From Desulfobaccales bacterium (GTDB taxonomy: Bacteria; Desulfobacterota; Desulfobaccia; Desulfobaccales; 0-14-0-80-60-11): a stretch of DNA of 41,838 bases. The stretch covers positions 1-41,838 of the forward strand of contig JAUXZG010000104.1 of assembly GCA_030694005.1 (NCBI GenBank), given 5' to 3'. Positions 34,594 to 41,812 of this stretch are shown here, in pieces. The position numbers and the translations under genes were made by a program. Every line of letters starts with the position of its first letter. Position 1 is the stretch's first letter. The notes beneath the pieces were generated by a model that saw nothing but the letters and a program-made list of their open reading frames with translations, was not told the origin of the DNA and did no database searches.

Positions 34594-34756
34594 TTGCTAA
34601 AGTTAGCGTATTTTTATGGAAGGGGAAAATTCCCCCCTTTTCTAAAGGGGGGTAAGGGGGGGTTTTAAAATCCCCCTAAATCCCCCTTTAAGAAAGGGGG
34701 ACTTTAGGTTTGTCATTGAATTACCAGGTGCTTTTTAAATACGCTGACTTTTGCAA
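34594..34756. mobile_element. MITE-like element with 20-bp terminal inverted repeats
   Basis: The ends TTGCTAAAGTTAGCGTATTT (34594-34613) and the complement of 34737-34756 agree at 18 of 20 positions. Inside, two palindromic C/G-rich arms (34629-34666 and 34667-34705) abut head to head in exactly the arrangement that flanks the DUF559 gene at 5218-5668, but with no gene between. An 11-bp direct repeat TACTTGGTTGC (34587-34597 and 34768-34778) overlaps or flanks the ends and may be a target-site duplication. Confidence 0.65.
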
Positions 34757-34802
34757 CTAATTACTAATACTTGGTTGCCTGGCCCGGCCCGGGGCCAAAA
34801 GT

Positions 34803-34831
34803 TTGACATTTAACCCCGCCCTTGTTAAAAA
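34803..34831 (+). promoter_or_regulatory. Predicted aroF-aroB promoter
   Basis: TTGACA (34803-34808) and TAAAAA (34826-34831, 4 of 6) are separated by exactly 17 bp. A leader of about 175 nt follows. Confidence 0.55.
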
Positions 34832-34880
34832 TCCAATACTGAGAACCTTCCTGTGATTTAATTAACCGAACTTTGGATTC

Positions 34881-34911
34881 GGGGCCCCTGCCCGGCATGA
34901 GGGGCGGCCCC
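34881..34911 (+). promoter_or_regulatory. GC hairpin in the aroF leader
   Basis: GGGGCC (34881-34886) pairs with GGCCCC (34906-34911), with CCCCT/AGGGG as an alternative inner pairing, followed by TTTAAG. The overlapping pairings could allow attenuation, but no leader peptide rich in aromatic residues was found. Confidence 0.35.
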
Positions 34912-35013
34912 TTTAAGAATATAGGGTGCGGGTTTACCGGTAGAGGGGGGACGAGGCCCCGCGGTCCCCGGGCCTACTCCCTCAAATAACCTCCCCCCAT
35001 TGGAGAAGCGGTC

Positions 35014-36021
35014 ATGCTTATCGTGATGGACAAAGACGCCACTGCCCCCCAGATCGAGGCGGTGGTGGCCAAGATTGAGGCCTTAGGATTCGTAGCCCAG
35101 CCCATCCCCGGCGGCGAACGGGTAGCCATCGGCATTCTGAGGAATCCCGGCCCGGTGGACCCTGCCCTATTTGTCGATATGGCTGGAGTGAACCAGGCCA
35201 TCCCGGTGTCCCGGCCCTATAAACTGGTAAGCCGGGAGATGAAGCGGGAGGATACCATCATCCAGTTGCCGGGTATAAAGCTGGGGCGGGGCCACTTTGT
35301 GGTGATGGCCGGCCCCTGCGCGGTGGAGAGCGAATCCCAGGCCCTGACCATTGCTGAAAAGGTGAAGGCCGCGGGCGCCCGCGTCTTTAGGGGCGGCGCC
35401 TACAAACCCCGCACCTCGCCTTACAGTTATCAGGGGCTGGGCGAGGAGGGCCTCAAAATCCTGAAAAAAGTGCGGGATGAGACCGGGCTCTTAATTATCA
35501 CCGAGGCCACGGACCATGACACCCTGGAGTTGGTAGCTGAGTATACCGACATCATCCAGATCGGCGCCCGCAACATGCAAAACTTCACCCTGCTGCGCCG
35601 GGCGGGACAATCCGGCAAGCCGGTGCTGCTCAAACGTGGCATGTCCGCCACTTTGGAAGAATGGTTGATGGCTGCCGAATATATCATGGCGGAAGGCAAT
35701 CTCCAGGTGATTCTGTGCGAGCGGGGCGTCAGGGCCATCGGCGAACACGCCCGCAATCTTTTGGATTTGGCCACCATTCCGGTGGTACACCGGGAGAGCC
35801 ACCTGCCCATCGTGGTGGACCCCAGCCATGCCGCCGGCCGCCGGGATTTGGTGCCCCCCCTGGCCCGGGCCGCGGTGGCCGCGGGTTGCGACGCCCTGCT
35901 CATCGAAGTGCACCACGATCCAACCTCGGCCCTGTCCGACGGCTTGCAGTCCCTTTACCCCGACCAATTTACGGCCCTGATGAAAGAGATTCAGGGGTTA
36001 CGCCCCGGAGGTTGGTATTGA
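35014..36021 (+). CDS. aroF: 3-deoxy-7-phosphoheptulonate synthase (DAHP synthase, AroF/Ibeta type)
   Basis: This 335-residue enzyme condenses phosphoenolpyruvate and erythrose 4-phosphate, the first shikimate step. An N-terminal ferredoxin-like regulatory domain (1 to about 70, [20 protein letters not shown]) precedes the barrel. Signatures are [56 protein letters not shown] and [12 protein letters not shown]. The N-terminal domain places it with the Thermotoga-like type Ibeta enzymes, which are feedback-inhibited by tyrosine or phenylalanine. Its stop overlaps the aroB start, so the two are translationally coupled. Confidence 0.95.
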   Translation: MLIVMDKDATAPQIEAVVAKIEALGFVAQPIPGGERVAIGILRNPGPVDPALFVDMAGVNQAIPVSRPYKLVSREMKREDTIIQLPGIKLGRGHFVVMAGPCAVESESQALTIAEKVKAAGARVFRGGAYKPRTSPYSYQGLGEEGLKILKKVRDETGLLIITEATDHDTLELVAEYTDIIQIGARNMQNFTLLRRAGQSGKPVLLKRGMSATLEEWLMAAEYIMAEGNLQVILCERGVRAIGEHARNLLDLATIPVVHRESHLPIVVDPSHAAGRRDLVPPLARAAVAAGCDALLIEVHHDPTSALSDGLQSLYPDQFTALMKEIQGLRPGGWY

Positions 36022-37112
36022 AGGAGCTCCTTCTGGCCCTACCCCACCGGGATGAGAGCTACCGGGTCCTCATCGGCCCGGGGCTCCGTCTGGGGTTAGG
36101 ATACCTGCTGTCCCCCCTTGACTTTCCCTCCCGCCTTTTTCTGATCTCCGACAGCCGGGTGGCCCGCCTTCATGGCGCGGCCGTGCAAAGCGCCTTGGCG
36201 GAGGCCGGTTACACTTCCACTCTGCTGACCACTCCCCCGGGAGAACGGGCCAAGACCTGGACGGTGGCGCAGCGCCTGGCCCGAGAGCTTCTGCGCCTGG
36301 GCGCCCACCGAGCCTCTCCCTTGATTGCCCTGGGGGGCGGGGTGGTGGGGGACCTCACCGGTTTTCTGGCCTCCATCTTCATGCGGGGGGTGCCCCTGAT
36401 CCAGGTGCCCACCACCTTGTTGGCCATGGTGGATGCCGCCATCGGCGGCAAAACCGCCATTAATCTGCCGGAAGGCAAAAACCTTCTGGGGACCTTCCAC
36501 CAGCCCCGGCTGGTGGTGATCGATCCTGATTTTCTCCACACCCTGCCCCCTAAGGAAAGACTCAATGGCCTGGCTGAGGTGCTCAAGGCCGGGTTTATCC
36601 GGGCCCCAGACCTGCTGACCTACCTGGAGACGGTGGGCCCTTCCCTTTTCAAAAATCCGGCGGCCGTGACCGACATAATTTATCGGGCCGCGGCCATTAA
36701 AGCGCAGGTGGTGGCTGCGGATGAACGGGAAGCGGGGCTGCGCCGCATCCTCAATTTCGGCCATACCCTGGGCCATGCCCTGGAGCAGGCCGCGGCCTTT
36801 CGCCTCTCCCACGGCCGGGCCGTGGCCTTTGGGATGCTGGCCGCCCTGATCCTCTCCGAAAAGCTGGTGGGCTTGCCCCAGGAGGAGGCCCAGCGGGGCC
36901 GCCGCCTCATCCAGAGCTTTGGCCTGGTTCGCCGGGCCCCGGCCCTGGACCTGAAGGCCATCCTGGCCGCCCTGCCCATGGACAAAAAACGCCTGGAAAA
37001 AGACCTGGTCTTCGTGCTCTTGCGCCGACTGGGAGAACCGGTGATCCAGACGGGCGTGCCCCTGACTTTAATAAAAGAAGCCTTGCGGAAGGTGCTTGGG
37101 GGAGGGGGCTAA
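36018..37112 (+). CDS. aroB: 3-dehydroquinate synthase
   Basis: AroB cyclises DAHP to 3-dehydroquinate using NAD and a metal ion. Length is 364 residues. Signatures are ALGGGVVGDLTGFLASIFMRGV, the PTTLLAMVDAAIGGKTAINLP segment, KNLLGTFHQP, the metal ligand region GLAEVLKAGF and NFGHTLGHALE. The frame is open far upstream inside aroF, but the TTG at 36018 is preceded by GGAGG (36007-36011) at 6 nt, overlaps the aroF stop and gives a canonical length. The C-terminal LGGGG and stop come from a module A repeat fragment. Confidence 0.95.
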   Translation: MKELLLALPHRDESYRVLIGPGLRLGLGYLLSPLDFPSRLFLISDSRVARLHGAAVQSALAEAGYTSTLLTTPPGERAKTWTVAQRLARELLRLGAHRASPLIALGGGVVGDLTGFLASIFMRGVPLIQVPTTLLAMVDAAIGGKTAINLPEGKNLLGTFHQPRLVVIDPDFLHTLPPKERLNGLAEVLKAGFIRAPDLLTYLETVGPSLFKNPAAVTDIIYRAAAIKAQVVAADEREAGLRRILNFGHTLGHALEQAAAFRLSHGRAVAFGMLAALILSEKLVGLPQEEAQRGRRLIQSFGLVRRAPALDLKAILAALPMDKKRLEKDLVFVLLRRLGEPVIQTGVPLTLIKEALRKVLGGGG

Positions 37113-37230
37113 GGTTAGCTGGCAGCGGTCAGCTTTCAGCAGTCAGCTTTTTTACAGCATTAAACACCTAAATATCTTTTTTAGCTGATAGCTGACCGCT
37201 GAAAGCTGGTTTCCCCTGGCCCTCCCCCCA
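37096..37230. repeat. Nested repeats: half module A, AGCTGA-type hairpin, half module C
   Basis: 37096-37114 is the left half of module A (TTGGGGGAGGGGGCTAAGG). 37211-37230 is the right half of module C (TTCCCCTGGCCCTCCCCCCA). Between them, 37118-37150 and 37183-37207 form a long hairpin of the AGCTGACCGCTGAAAGC type. It looks as though the second family replaced or inserted into the middle of a composite element. Confidence 0.75.
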
Positions 37231-37247
37231 CAACTCATGGTGAAAAT

Positions 37248-37787
37248 ATGCGGCGAGGGCTAATGTTGCTGGGGATGGTGTTTCTTTCGCTTGCTGGGTT
37301 GGGTTATGCTGAGGAAAAAGAAACCGGTCAGAAAAACTTTAGGAGGGGCGACATCAACCCCATCACCTTAAATCCCATCGGTGAGGTCAAGCGTGAGGGA
37401 GACCGCACCATCCTCGAGATCCTGCCCCAATTCACCCCGGCCCTGGACGGTCTGGCGGGCTTCTCCCATGTTTGGGTGTTTTACTGGTTCCATGAAAATG
37501 ATCGTCCGGAAGAGCGGGCCACCCTCAAGGTACATCCCCGCCGGGACCCGGCCAACCCTTTGACCGGGGTCTTCGCCACCCGGGCGCCGGTGCGCCCCAA
37601 CCTCATCGGCCTCACCGCCTGCCGCCTCCTCAAGGTGACGGGCAATGTCCTGGAAGTGGCGGACCTGGACGCCAAGGACGGCTCCCCCATCCTGGACCTC
37701 AAACCTTATATCCCCAAGGGCGACTCTATTCCCGAGGCCATTACCCCCGAGTGGGTGAAGCGCCTCCGACCATCTGCGGCAGAATAA
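37248..37787 (+). CDS. TrmO-like (TsaA/UPF0066) protein with a signal peptide
   Basis: The 179-residue product carries the TsaA-like beta-barrel signatures of TrmO, the SAM-dependent methylase of tRNA t6A37: NPIGEV (start of barrel), GLAGFSHVWVFYWFHEN, FATRAPVRPNLIGLTACRLL and DAKDGSPILDLKPY. Unlike TrmO, it begins with a convincing signal peptide (MRRGLMLLGMVFLSLAGLGYA, cleavage before EEK). A periplasmic protein could not act on tRNA, so the function has probably changed. An internal ATG at 37263 (after GAGGG) would still leave a hydrophobic leader. It converges with and overlaps the M20 gene by 47 bp. Confidence 0.82.
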   Translation: MRRGLMLLGMVFLSLAGLGYAEEKETGQKNFRRGDINPITLNPIGEVKREGDRTILEILPQFTPALDGLAGFSHVWVFYWFHENDRPEERATLKVHPRRDPANPLTGVFATRAPVRPNLIGLTACRLLKVTGNVLEVADLDAKDGSPILDLKPYIPKGDSIPEAITPEWVKRLRPSAAE

Positions 37788-38985
37788 ACTCCGGCTCGCT
37801 TAAGGCAGCTAAAAGCCCGGCCGCGGCCCTCAGGCCCCAGGGAAGCGCGGCCTCGTCCGGAGCGAATTCCGGGGAATGCAGCGCCTGGCCCTGGGCGCCG
37901 GGGGTGCGCACCCCCAGGAAAAAGTAAAAGGCCGGGGCCTGGGCCGCAAAGTAGGAAAAATCCTCGCTGCCCATGGCGGGCTGATGCAGTTTGAGCCGCT
38001 TGGCACCCAACAGAGAGCGCAGCGCCGCCACCGCCTGTTGGCTTAACTGGGGGTCGTTTTTGAGTATGGGATAGATGGGCTGGGCCGAAAGCTCTATTTT
38101 GGCCCCGGTGGCCTGGGACCACCCGGCCAGCTGTTTTTTAAGACCGGCAAGCACTTCCTGGCGCACCGCGTCCTCTAGATAGCGGAAGCTCCCTTCCAGG
38201 GTGACTTTTTCCGCCAGGATATTGAAGCGGGTACCCCCGGAAATGCTGCCGAAGGTGAGAACCACCGGATGCCGGGCGTCGATCTTCTGGGCCAGAAAGC
38301 CCTGGATCTGGGTCAGAACCTGGGCGCTCACCAGGATGGGGTCCACCCCCCGGTGAGGGGTAGCGCCGTGGGCCGCCTTGCCGGTGATGGTCAGGATGAC
38401 TCTGTCGGCGCCAGCCATCACCACCTCGGGACCATAGCGAATATGGCCCACATCTAGATTGGGGGCCACGTGCAGGCCCAGGATCGCGGCCACCGGCGGA
38501 TTGTCCAGAACCCCGGCGGCCACCATGCCCCTGGCCCCGCTAACCTCCCCCCGGGGCGGGCCTTCCTCCGCAGGCTGAAAGATAAAGCGAAACTCCCCGG
38601 CCAGACGGTCTTTGAGGTTGCTCAAAAGGCGGGCCGTAACCAAAGCAATACTCAGGTGGAAATCATGGCCGCAGGCGTGCATCACCCCGGGCACCCGGGA
38701 GCGCCAGGAAGTTTTAACCTTCTCGGTAAGGGGCAGGGCGTCCATATCGGCCCGGTAAGCCACGACCCGGCCTGGCCGGGAGCCGCGCAAGGTCCCTACC
38801 ACCCCGTGCCCGGCGATGCCGGTCTGCACGTTAAGGCCCAAATCCTGAAGATATTGGGCCACCACCCCGGCGGTGCGCTCCTCCTGATGGGACAACTCCG
38901 GATACTGATGGAACTGACGGCGCAGAGCGGTAAGCTCCCCGGCCAGTCCAGCTAGCTGGGTCTGGATTTCCTTTAACAGGTCCAT
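37741..38985 (-). CDS. M20-family amidohydrolase (IAA-amino acid/N-acyl amino acid hydrolase type)
   Basis: This 414-residue zinc metallopeptidase-like hydrolase has ADMDALPL, the metal motif MHACGHDFH, FIFQPAEEGPP with catalytic Glu, the dimerisation domain GKAAHGATPHRGVDPI and the late ligand region MGSEDFSYF. Members remove acyl groups from amino acids or amino-acid conjugates; the exact substrate is not evident. The C-terminal 15 residues (EFILPQMVGG...) overlap the oppositely oriented TrmO-like gene, so one or both ends have drifted. Confidence 0.92.
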   Translation of the reverse strand: MDLLKEIQTQLAGLAGELTALRRQFHQYPELSHQEERTAGVVAQYLQDLGLNVQTGIAGHGVVGTLRGSRPGRVVAYRADMDALPLTEKVKTSWRSRVPGVMHACGHDFHLSIALVTARLLSNLKDRLAGEFRFIFQPAEEGPPRGEVSGARGMVAAGVLDNPPVAAILGLHVAPNLDVGHIRYGPEVVMAGADRVILTITGKAAHGATPHRGVDPILVSAQVLTQIQGFLAQKIDARHPVVLTFGSISGGTRFNILAEKVTLEGSFRYLEDAVRQEVLAGLKKQLAGWSQATGAKIELSAQPIYPILKNDPQLSQQAVAALRSLLGAKRLKLHQPAMGSEDFSYFAAQAPAFYFFLGVRTPGAQGQALHSPEFAPDEAALPWGLRAAAGLLAALSEPEFILPQMVGGASPTRG

Positions 38986-39037
38986 GATCCTGCTTATTGT
39001 ATCGCGGGTTTTAAAGAGTAAGAAGGAAATTATTGTG

Positions 39038-39078
39038 GGAAAGGGCCAGGGGTCTCAAGACTCCCGGCCCTCCCCCCG
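39038..39078. repeat. Composite element, module C fragment at the rtcA stop
   Basis: GGGCCAGGGGTCT and AGACTCCCGGCCCTCCCCCC form an imperfect palindrome. The rtcA stop codon and its last codons (CRGEGRES) lie inside it. Confidence 0.65.
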
Positions 39079-40086
39079 GCAGAAAATTTCTCCCCGCTCT
39101 CCCAAGCCTCCCTTGACCTGAAAGGTGGGACCCAGGAATTGTTCGATGACCCACAGGTTGGTGAGCAGGTGGGAAGTCACTTCTTCGTCAGTAATGGTGG
39201 AGGGGCCCCGGGCCAGGGCCAGATATAGGACTATCTGGTCAGCCAGGTGACGGTCCACGGCCGCCTGGCGTTGCCGAAAGTTAAGATAGGCGTCGGCCAC
39301 TTCGTCCGCCACCTTCTCGGCGGGTTTCCCCCGGGCCCCCAGGGCGTTAAAGCCGGCCCGGGGCCCCCAGAGAAAGACCAGGCTGCCCGGATCCAAACCA
39401 GAGGCTTCTATAGTTTCCACCACCAAGTCCTCCCCTAAACGGGCCTTGAGGCGCTGAGCCTGACGGCTGATAACATGCTCCGGCAGCCGGGCGGCAGCAG
39501 AGATTGCCCTAAAGGCCGAAACCGCGGCCGGGGTGCGCCACTCAACCCCTAAGAGGGTTGGGGCCGGAGTGATCTCCCAGCGCGCTTCCCCACCCCCCCG
39601 GGGGTACCAGCCCCAGCGGTTTACGGTCATTTTCACCTCCGCCCCCATCTGAGCCAGGGCCGGCAGAAAAACCTGAAGTAGATAATGGGCTGGAGGACTC
39701 CAGGGCACGTGGGTGCCGCCTTTGAGGATTAGGGTGGAGGGTGCGCCGGCCCTGAGGAGTGGGGGGAGCAGGGCCTGGGCGATGAGGGTGACGGAGCCGG
39801 CGCTGCCGGTTTTTTCCGCCACATCAAAGAGGTAATGGCCCGGCCGCAGACGGCCGGGCCGGAAGGTGAGTTGCTGACTGTTAAGCTCGGCCCCGGTGAC
39901 CTCCGCCCGGGTGACCTGGGCCAGGGCCAGCACCGCGGTGAGGTGTTGGGGCCTTAAGCCCGGTTTGGAGCGGCTGGCCCGAATATTTTCTATCCGGACC
40001 GGTTGCCCCAGGAGGGCCGCCAGAGACAGGGCGGTGCGCAGAATCTGCCCGCCCCCTTCTCCGTAAGACCCATCAAGATGAAGCAT
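39055..40086 (-). CDS. rtcA: RNA 3'-terminal phosphate cyclase
   Basis: RtcA converts RNA 3'-phosphate ends to 2',3'-cyclic phosphates using ATP. This 343-residue protein shows DGSYGEGGGQILRTALSLA, RASRSKPGLRPQHL, GGTHVPWSPP and the catalytic His region DRHLADQIVLYLAL. Its ATG overlaps the upstream dodecin stop (TGATG), so translation is probably coupled. RtcB ligase, the usual partner, is not in this window. The final residues are encoded by a repeat. Confidence 0.94.
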   Translation of the reverse strand: MLHLDGSYGEGGGQILRTALSLAALLGQPVRIENIRASRSKPGLRPQHLTAVLALAQVTRAEVTGAELNSQQLTFRPGRLRPGHYLFDVAEKTGSAGSVTLIAQALLPPLLRAGAPSTLILKGGTHVPWSPPAHYLLQVFLPALAQMGAEVKMTVNRWGWYPRGGGEARWEITPAPTLLGVEWRTPAAVSAFRAISAAARLPEHVISRQAQRLKARLGEDLVVETIEASGLDPGSLVFLWGPRAGFNALGARGKPAEKVADEVADAYLNFRQRQAAVDRHLADQIVLYLALARGPSTITDEEVTSHLLTNLWVIEQFLGPTFQVKGGLGERGEIFCRGEGRES

Positions 40087-40295
40087 CAACCTTCCAGTAA
40101 GAAGATCACCTCAAATCTTACCCGGTAAGTGGCGATTTTATTATCCTTAACGGCTACCCGTTGCTCCAGGATCCGCAGTCCGGTGATGCCCCGCAAGGTT
40201 GCGGCGGCCCGGGCAAAGCCCACTTTAAGGGCGTCATCAAAGCTGATGGGGGATTCGGCGATGGCCTGGGTTACTCTGGCTACTTGAGTTGCCAT
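40086..40295 (-). CDS. Dodecin-family protein (copy 1, coupled to rtcA)
   Basis: This 69-residue protein has the dodecin fold sequence (beta-alpha-beta-beta; VTQAIAESPISFDDALKVGFARAAATLRGITGL...RILEQRV, YRVRFEVIFLLEG). Dodecins form 12-mer hollow spheres binding flavins or CoA. The tryptophan that stacks on flavin in the Mycobacterium, Halobacterium and Thermus proteins is replaced by glycine (RGITGLRI in place of R.L.WFEV), so flavin binding is doubtful. The stop overlaps the rtcA start. Confidence 0.85.
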   Translation of the reverse strand: MATQVARVTQAIAESPISFDDALKVGFARAAATLRGITGLRILEQRVAVKDNKIATYRVRFEVIFLLEG

Positions 40296-40434
40296 AACAT
40301 TTCTCTCCCTGAACCCTAATTGGTCCTAATCATCGCCCACAGAGTCCGCAGGTCCTGCGGCGCTTTGCAGACGAAGCCGCGGGTGAGAGGAGGGGTCTGC
40401 TCACCCTCACCGTGGGGATGGTCTCCTCTGCGTC
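40296..40434. promoter_or_regulatory. Spacer with hairpins between the two dodecin genes
   Basis: It contains the palindrome CCGCAGGTCCTGCGG (40347-40361) and a GGGTGAG/CTCACCC stem (40381-40387 with 40400-40406). No U-run is seen, so these may be mRNA-stability structures within one transcript. Confidence 0.4.
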
Positions 40435-40647
40435 TTATTCCAAAATGAAAATTACTTCCATCTTCACCCGAAAGGTGGCGATTTTGTTGTCCTTGACGGA
40501 CACCCGCTGTTCTGCGATGCGCAGCCCGGTTATACCACGCAAAGTCTTGACGGCCCGGGCAAAGCCCACTTTAACGGCATCGTCAAAGCCCTTAGGTGAT
40601 TCTGCAATGATATGAGTTATCCTGGCCACTTTGCTTGCTTTTTCCAT
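40435..40647 (-). CDS. Dodecin-family protein (copy 2)
   Basis: This 70-residue paralogue is highly similar to the downstream dodecin: ESPKGFDDAVKVGFARAVKTLRGITGLRIAEQRVSVKDNKIATFRVKMEVIFILE. It likewise lacks the flavin-stacking tryptophan. Tandem placement suggests recent duplication; the two could form hetero-oligomers. A ribosome-binding site (AGGGAGG-like, reading GGGAGGGTTAG on the minus strand) precedes the ATG. Confidence 0.86.
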   Translation of the reverse strand: MEKASKVARITHIIAESPKGFDDAVKVGFARAVKTLRGITGLRIAEQRVSVKDNKIATFRVKMEVIFILE

Positions 40648-40952
40648 AATCTAACCCTCCCTTGAGATAGTGCGGCCTAAAACCGCTGGTCCGCTTTACA
40701 GACCGAGCCGCTTGAACCCTCAGATTCTTCTAAAGTTAAGTTCAATTATCGCCAATGCAAGGCGGTTGAATAATTTTGGGGGAGGGTACTAAGGGCCGCA
40801 GGCCCTTACCCCCTCCCACAATCCCTTAAGTTTAGAATTGGGCCGTAGGAGGCGGGGCCTTTGGCCCCGCCTCCTACGGCCTACTTAAGCGGGTTGGGAG
40901 GGGGGTTTGGGGGGAGGGCAGGGACCACTGGTCCCTGGCCCTCCCCCCAAAC
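40648..40952. other. Gap between queC and dodecin 2, mostly composite repeat
   Basis: There is no gene here. From 40776 onward it is filled by a full copy of the composite palindrome. The first 130 bp should contain the dodecin-rtcA promoter, but no clear consensus was identified. Confidence 0.6.
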
Positions 40953-40953
40953 T
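40776..40953. repeat. Composite palindromic element, full copy 4 (A-B-C)
   Basis: Module A: 40776-40821. Module B: 40841-40859 with 40863-40881, a perfect 19-bp stem, TTT loop. Module C: 40905-40926 with 40930-40953, near-perfect, 3-nt loop. The queC stop codon (40953-40955) touches the end of module C. It is the best-preserved copy in the window. Confidence 0.92.
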
Positions 40954-41699
40954 CATTTCTCCCCTCCCTCATAAGTGATAGGGTCAGGGACGCCCGCGGC
41001 GGCAAAGCCTTTCAGGCGCAACCGGCAAGACGAACATTGGCCGCAGGCCCGAAGGTCATTTAGGTAGCAGGACCAGGTTAGTTCCAGGGGGGCTTTTAGC
41101 TCCAGGCCCAGGCGGATAATGCCCGCTTTGTCCAGGTCGATTAAAGGAGTATGAATGCGGATGTTGGTCTCCGGCCGGGTGCCCAACTCTATCAGACGGT
41201 TAAAGGCGGCAAAATATTCCGGCCGGCAGTCCGGGTAGCCGGGGTTGTCCAGCATATTGGCGCCGATAAAGATGGCCTGGGCCCCTAAAACCTCGGCCCA
41301 GGCCACTGCCGCGGCCAACAAAAGGGAGTTCCGGAAAGGCACATAGGTGGAAGGGATGCCGGGGGTCTCAGCCTCGCCGGTGGGCACCGGGCACCGGGGA
41401 TCGGTGAGACTGGAGCCGCCCATGGACCCGAGAAAATTAAGGTCCGCCTCTAGAAGCCGGCGCACCTGGAAGAAGGCGGCTTGGGCCCGAAACGCAGCCA
41501 GCTCTCTTATCAGAGTGCGCTGGCCGTAATTGGCGTGGAACAGGGCCAACTCTAAACTCTGGCGGGCCAGCGCGGCAGCCACACAACTGTCCAACCCCCC
41601 ACTCAACAACACCACCGCCAGGGGCTTGGCTGAGGCTGAGTTGAGGGGAGGGCTGGGGGACCGCAGGTCCCCCAGCCTCCCCTCAAACTCCCCTCCCAT
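40953..41699 (-). CDS. queC: 7-cyano-7-deazaguanine synthase QueC, with a repeat-derived N-terminus
   Basis: QueC makes preQ0, precursor of queuosine. The 248-residue ORF contains the PP-loop SGGLDS (33-38), VPFRNSLLLAAA, NMLDNPGYPDCRPEYFAAFN and the zinc site SCYLNDLRACGQCSSCRLR. Normal QueC proteins begin only a few residues before the PP-loop; here residues 1-20 (MGGEFEGRLGDLRSPSPPLN) are encoded by the module C hairpin of a composite repeat. The ATG itself corresponds to the TTG of the conserved repeat string GGGGGTTGGGAGGGG. A true start nearer codon 24-29 (e.g. a GTG close to AVVLLSGG) cannot be excluded. Confidence 0.9.
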   Translation of the reverse strand: MGGEFEGRLGDLRSPSPPLNSASAKPLAVVLLSGGLDSCVAAALARQSLELALFHANYGQRTLIRELAAFRAQAAFFQVRRLLEADLNFLGSMGGSSLTDPRCPVPTGEAETPGIPSTYVPFRNSLLLAAAVAWAEVLGAQAIFIGANMLDNPGYPDCRPEYFAAFNRLIELGTRPETNIRIHTPLIDLDKAGIIRLGLELKAPLELTWSCYLNDLRACGQCSSCRLRLKGFAAAGVPDPITYEGGEK

Positions 41700-41812
41700 C
41701 CCCCTGTATGGGGGGCTGGGGAAGGCGGGGCCGTTGGCCCTGCCTTCCCCAGCCCAATTTTACACATAGGCGTTTGGGGGTGGGGGATTGGGGGAGGGGG
41801 CAGGGGCCAGTG
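41641..41812. repeat. Composite palindromic element, copy 5 (C-B-A, inverted)
   Basis: Module C: 41641-41662 with 41666-41685 (GCA loop). Module B: 41713-41732 with 41736-41755, 19 of 20 paired, GTT loop. Module A-like sequence at about 41772-41812 is degenerate. The order is opposite to copies at 1196, 18678 and 40776. It overlaps the 5' end of queC, and a further CACAGGCG/GCCTGTG hairpin lies at 41814-41833. Confidence 0.85.

Larger units (their letters stand above)
34566..35013. other. Intergenic region between tadG and aroF
   Basis: No gene was seen. It contains the MITE-like element (34594-34756), the aroF promoter (34803-34831) and a GC hairpin near 34881-34911. A decayed G/C palindrome near 34943-34988 loosely resembles module C of the composite element. 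Confidence 0.65.

Noticed and set aside
35661-36017. Upstream extension of the aroB frame inside aroF
   Set aside because: The extra 119 residues have no aroB similarity; a TTG at 36018 with ideal GGAGG spacing gives the normal length.
36096-36812. 238-codon minus-strand ORF antisense to aroB
   Set aside because: Low-complexity Gly/Gln/His-rich shadow; no start context and no recognisable domain.
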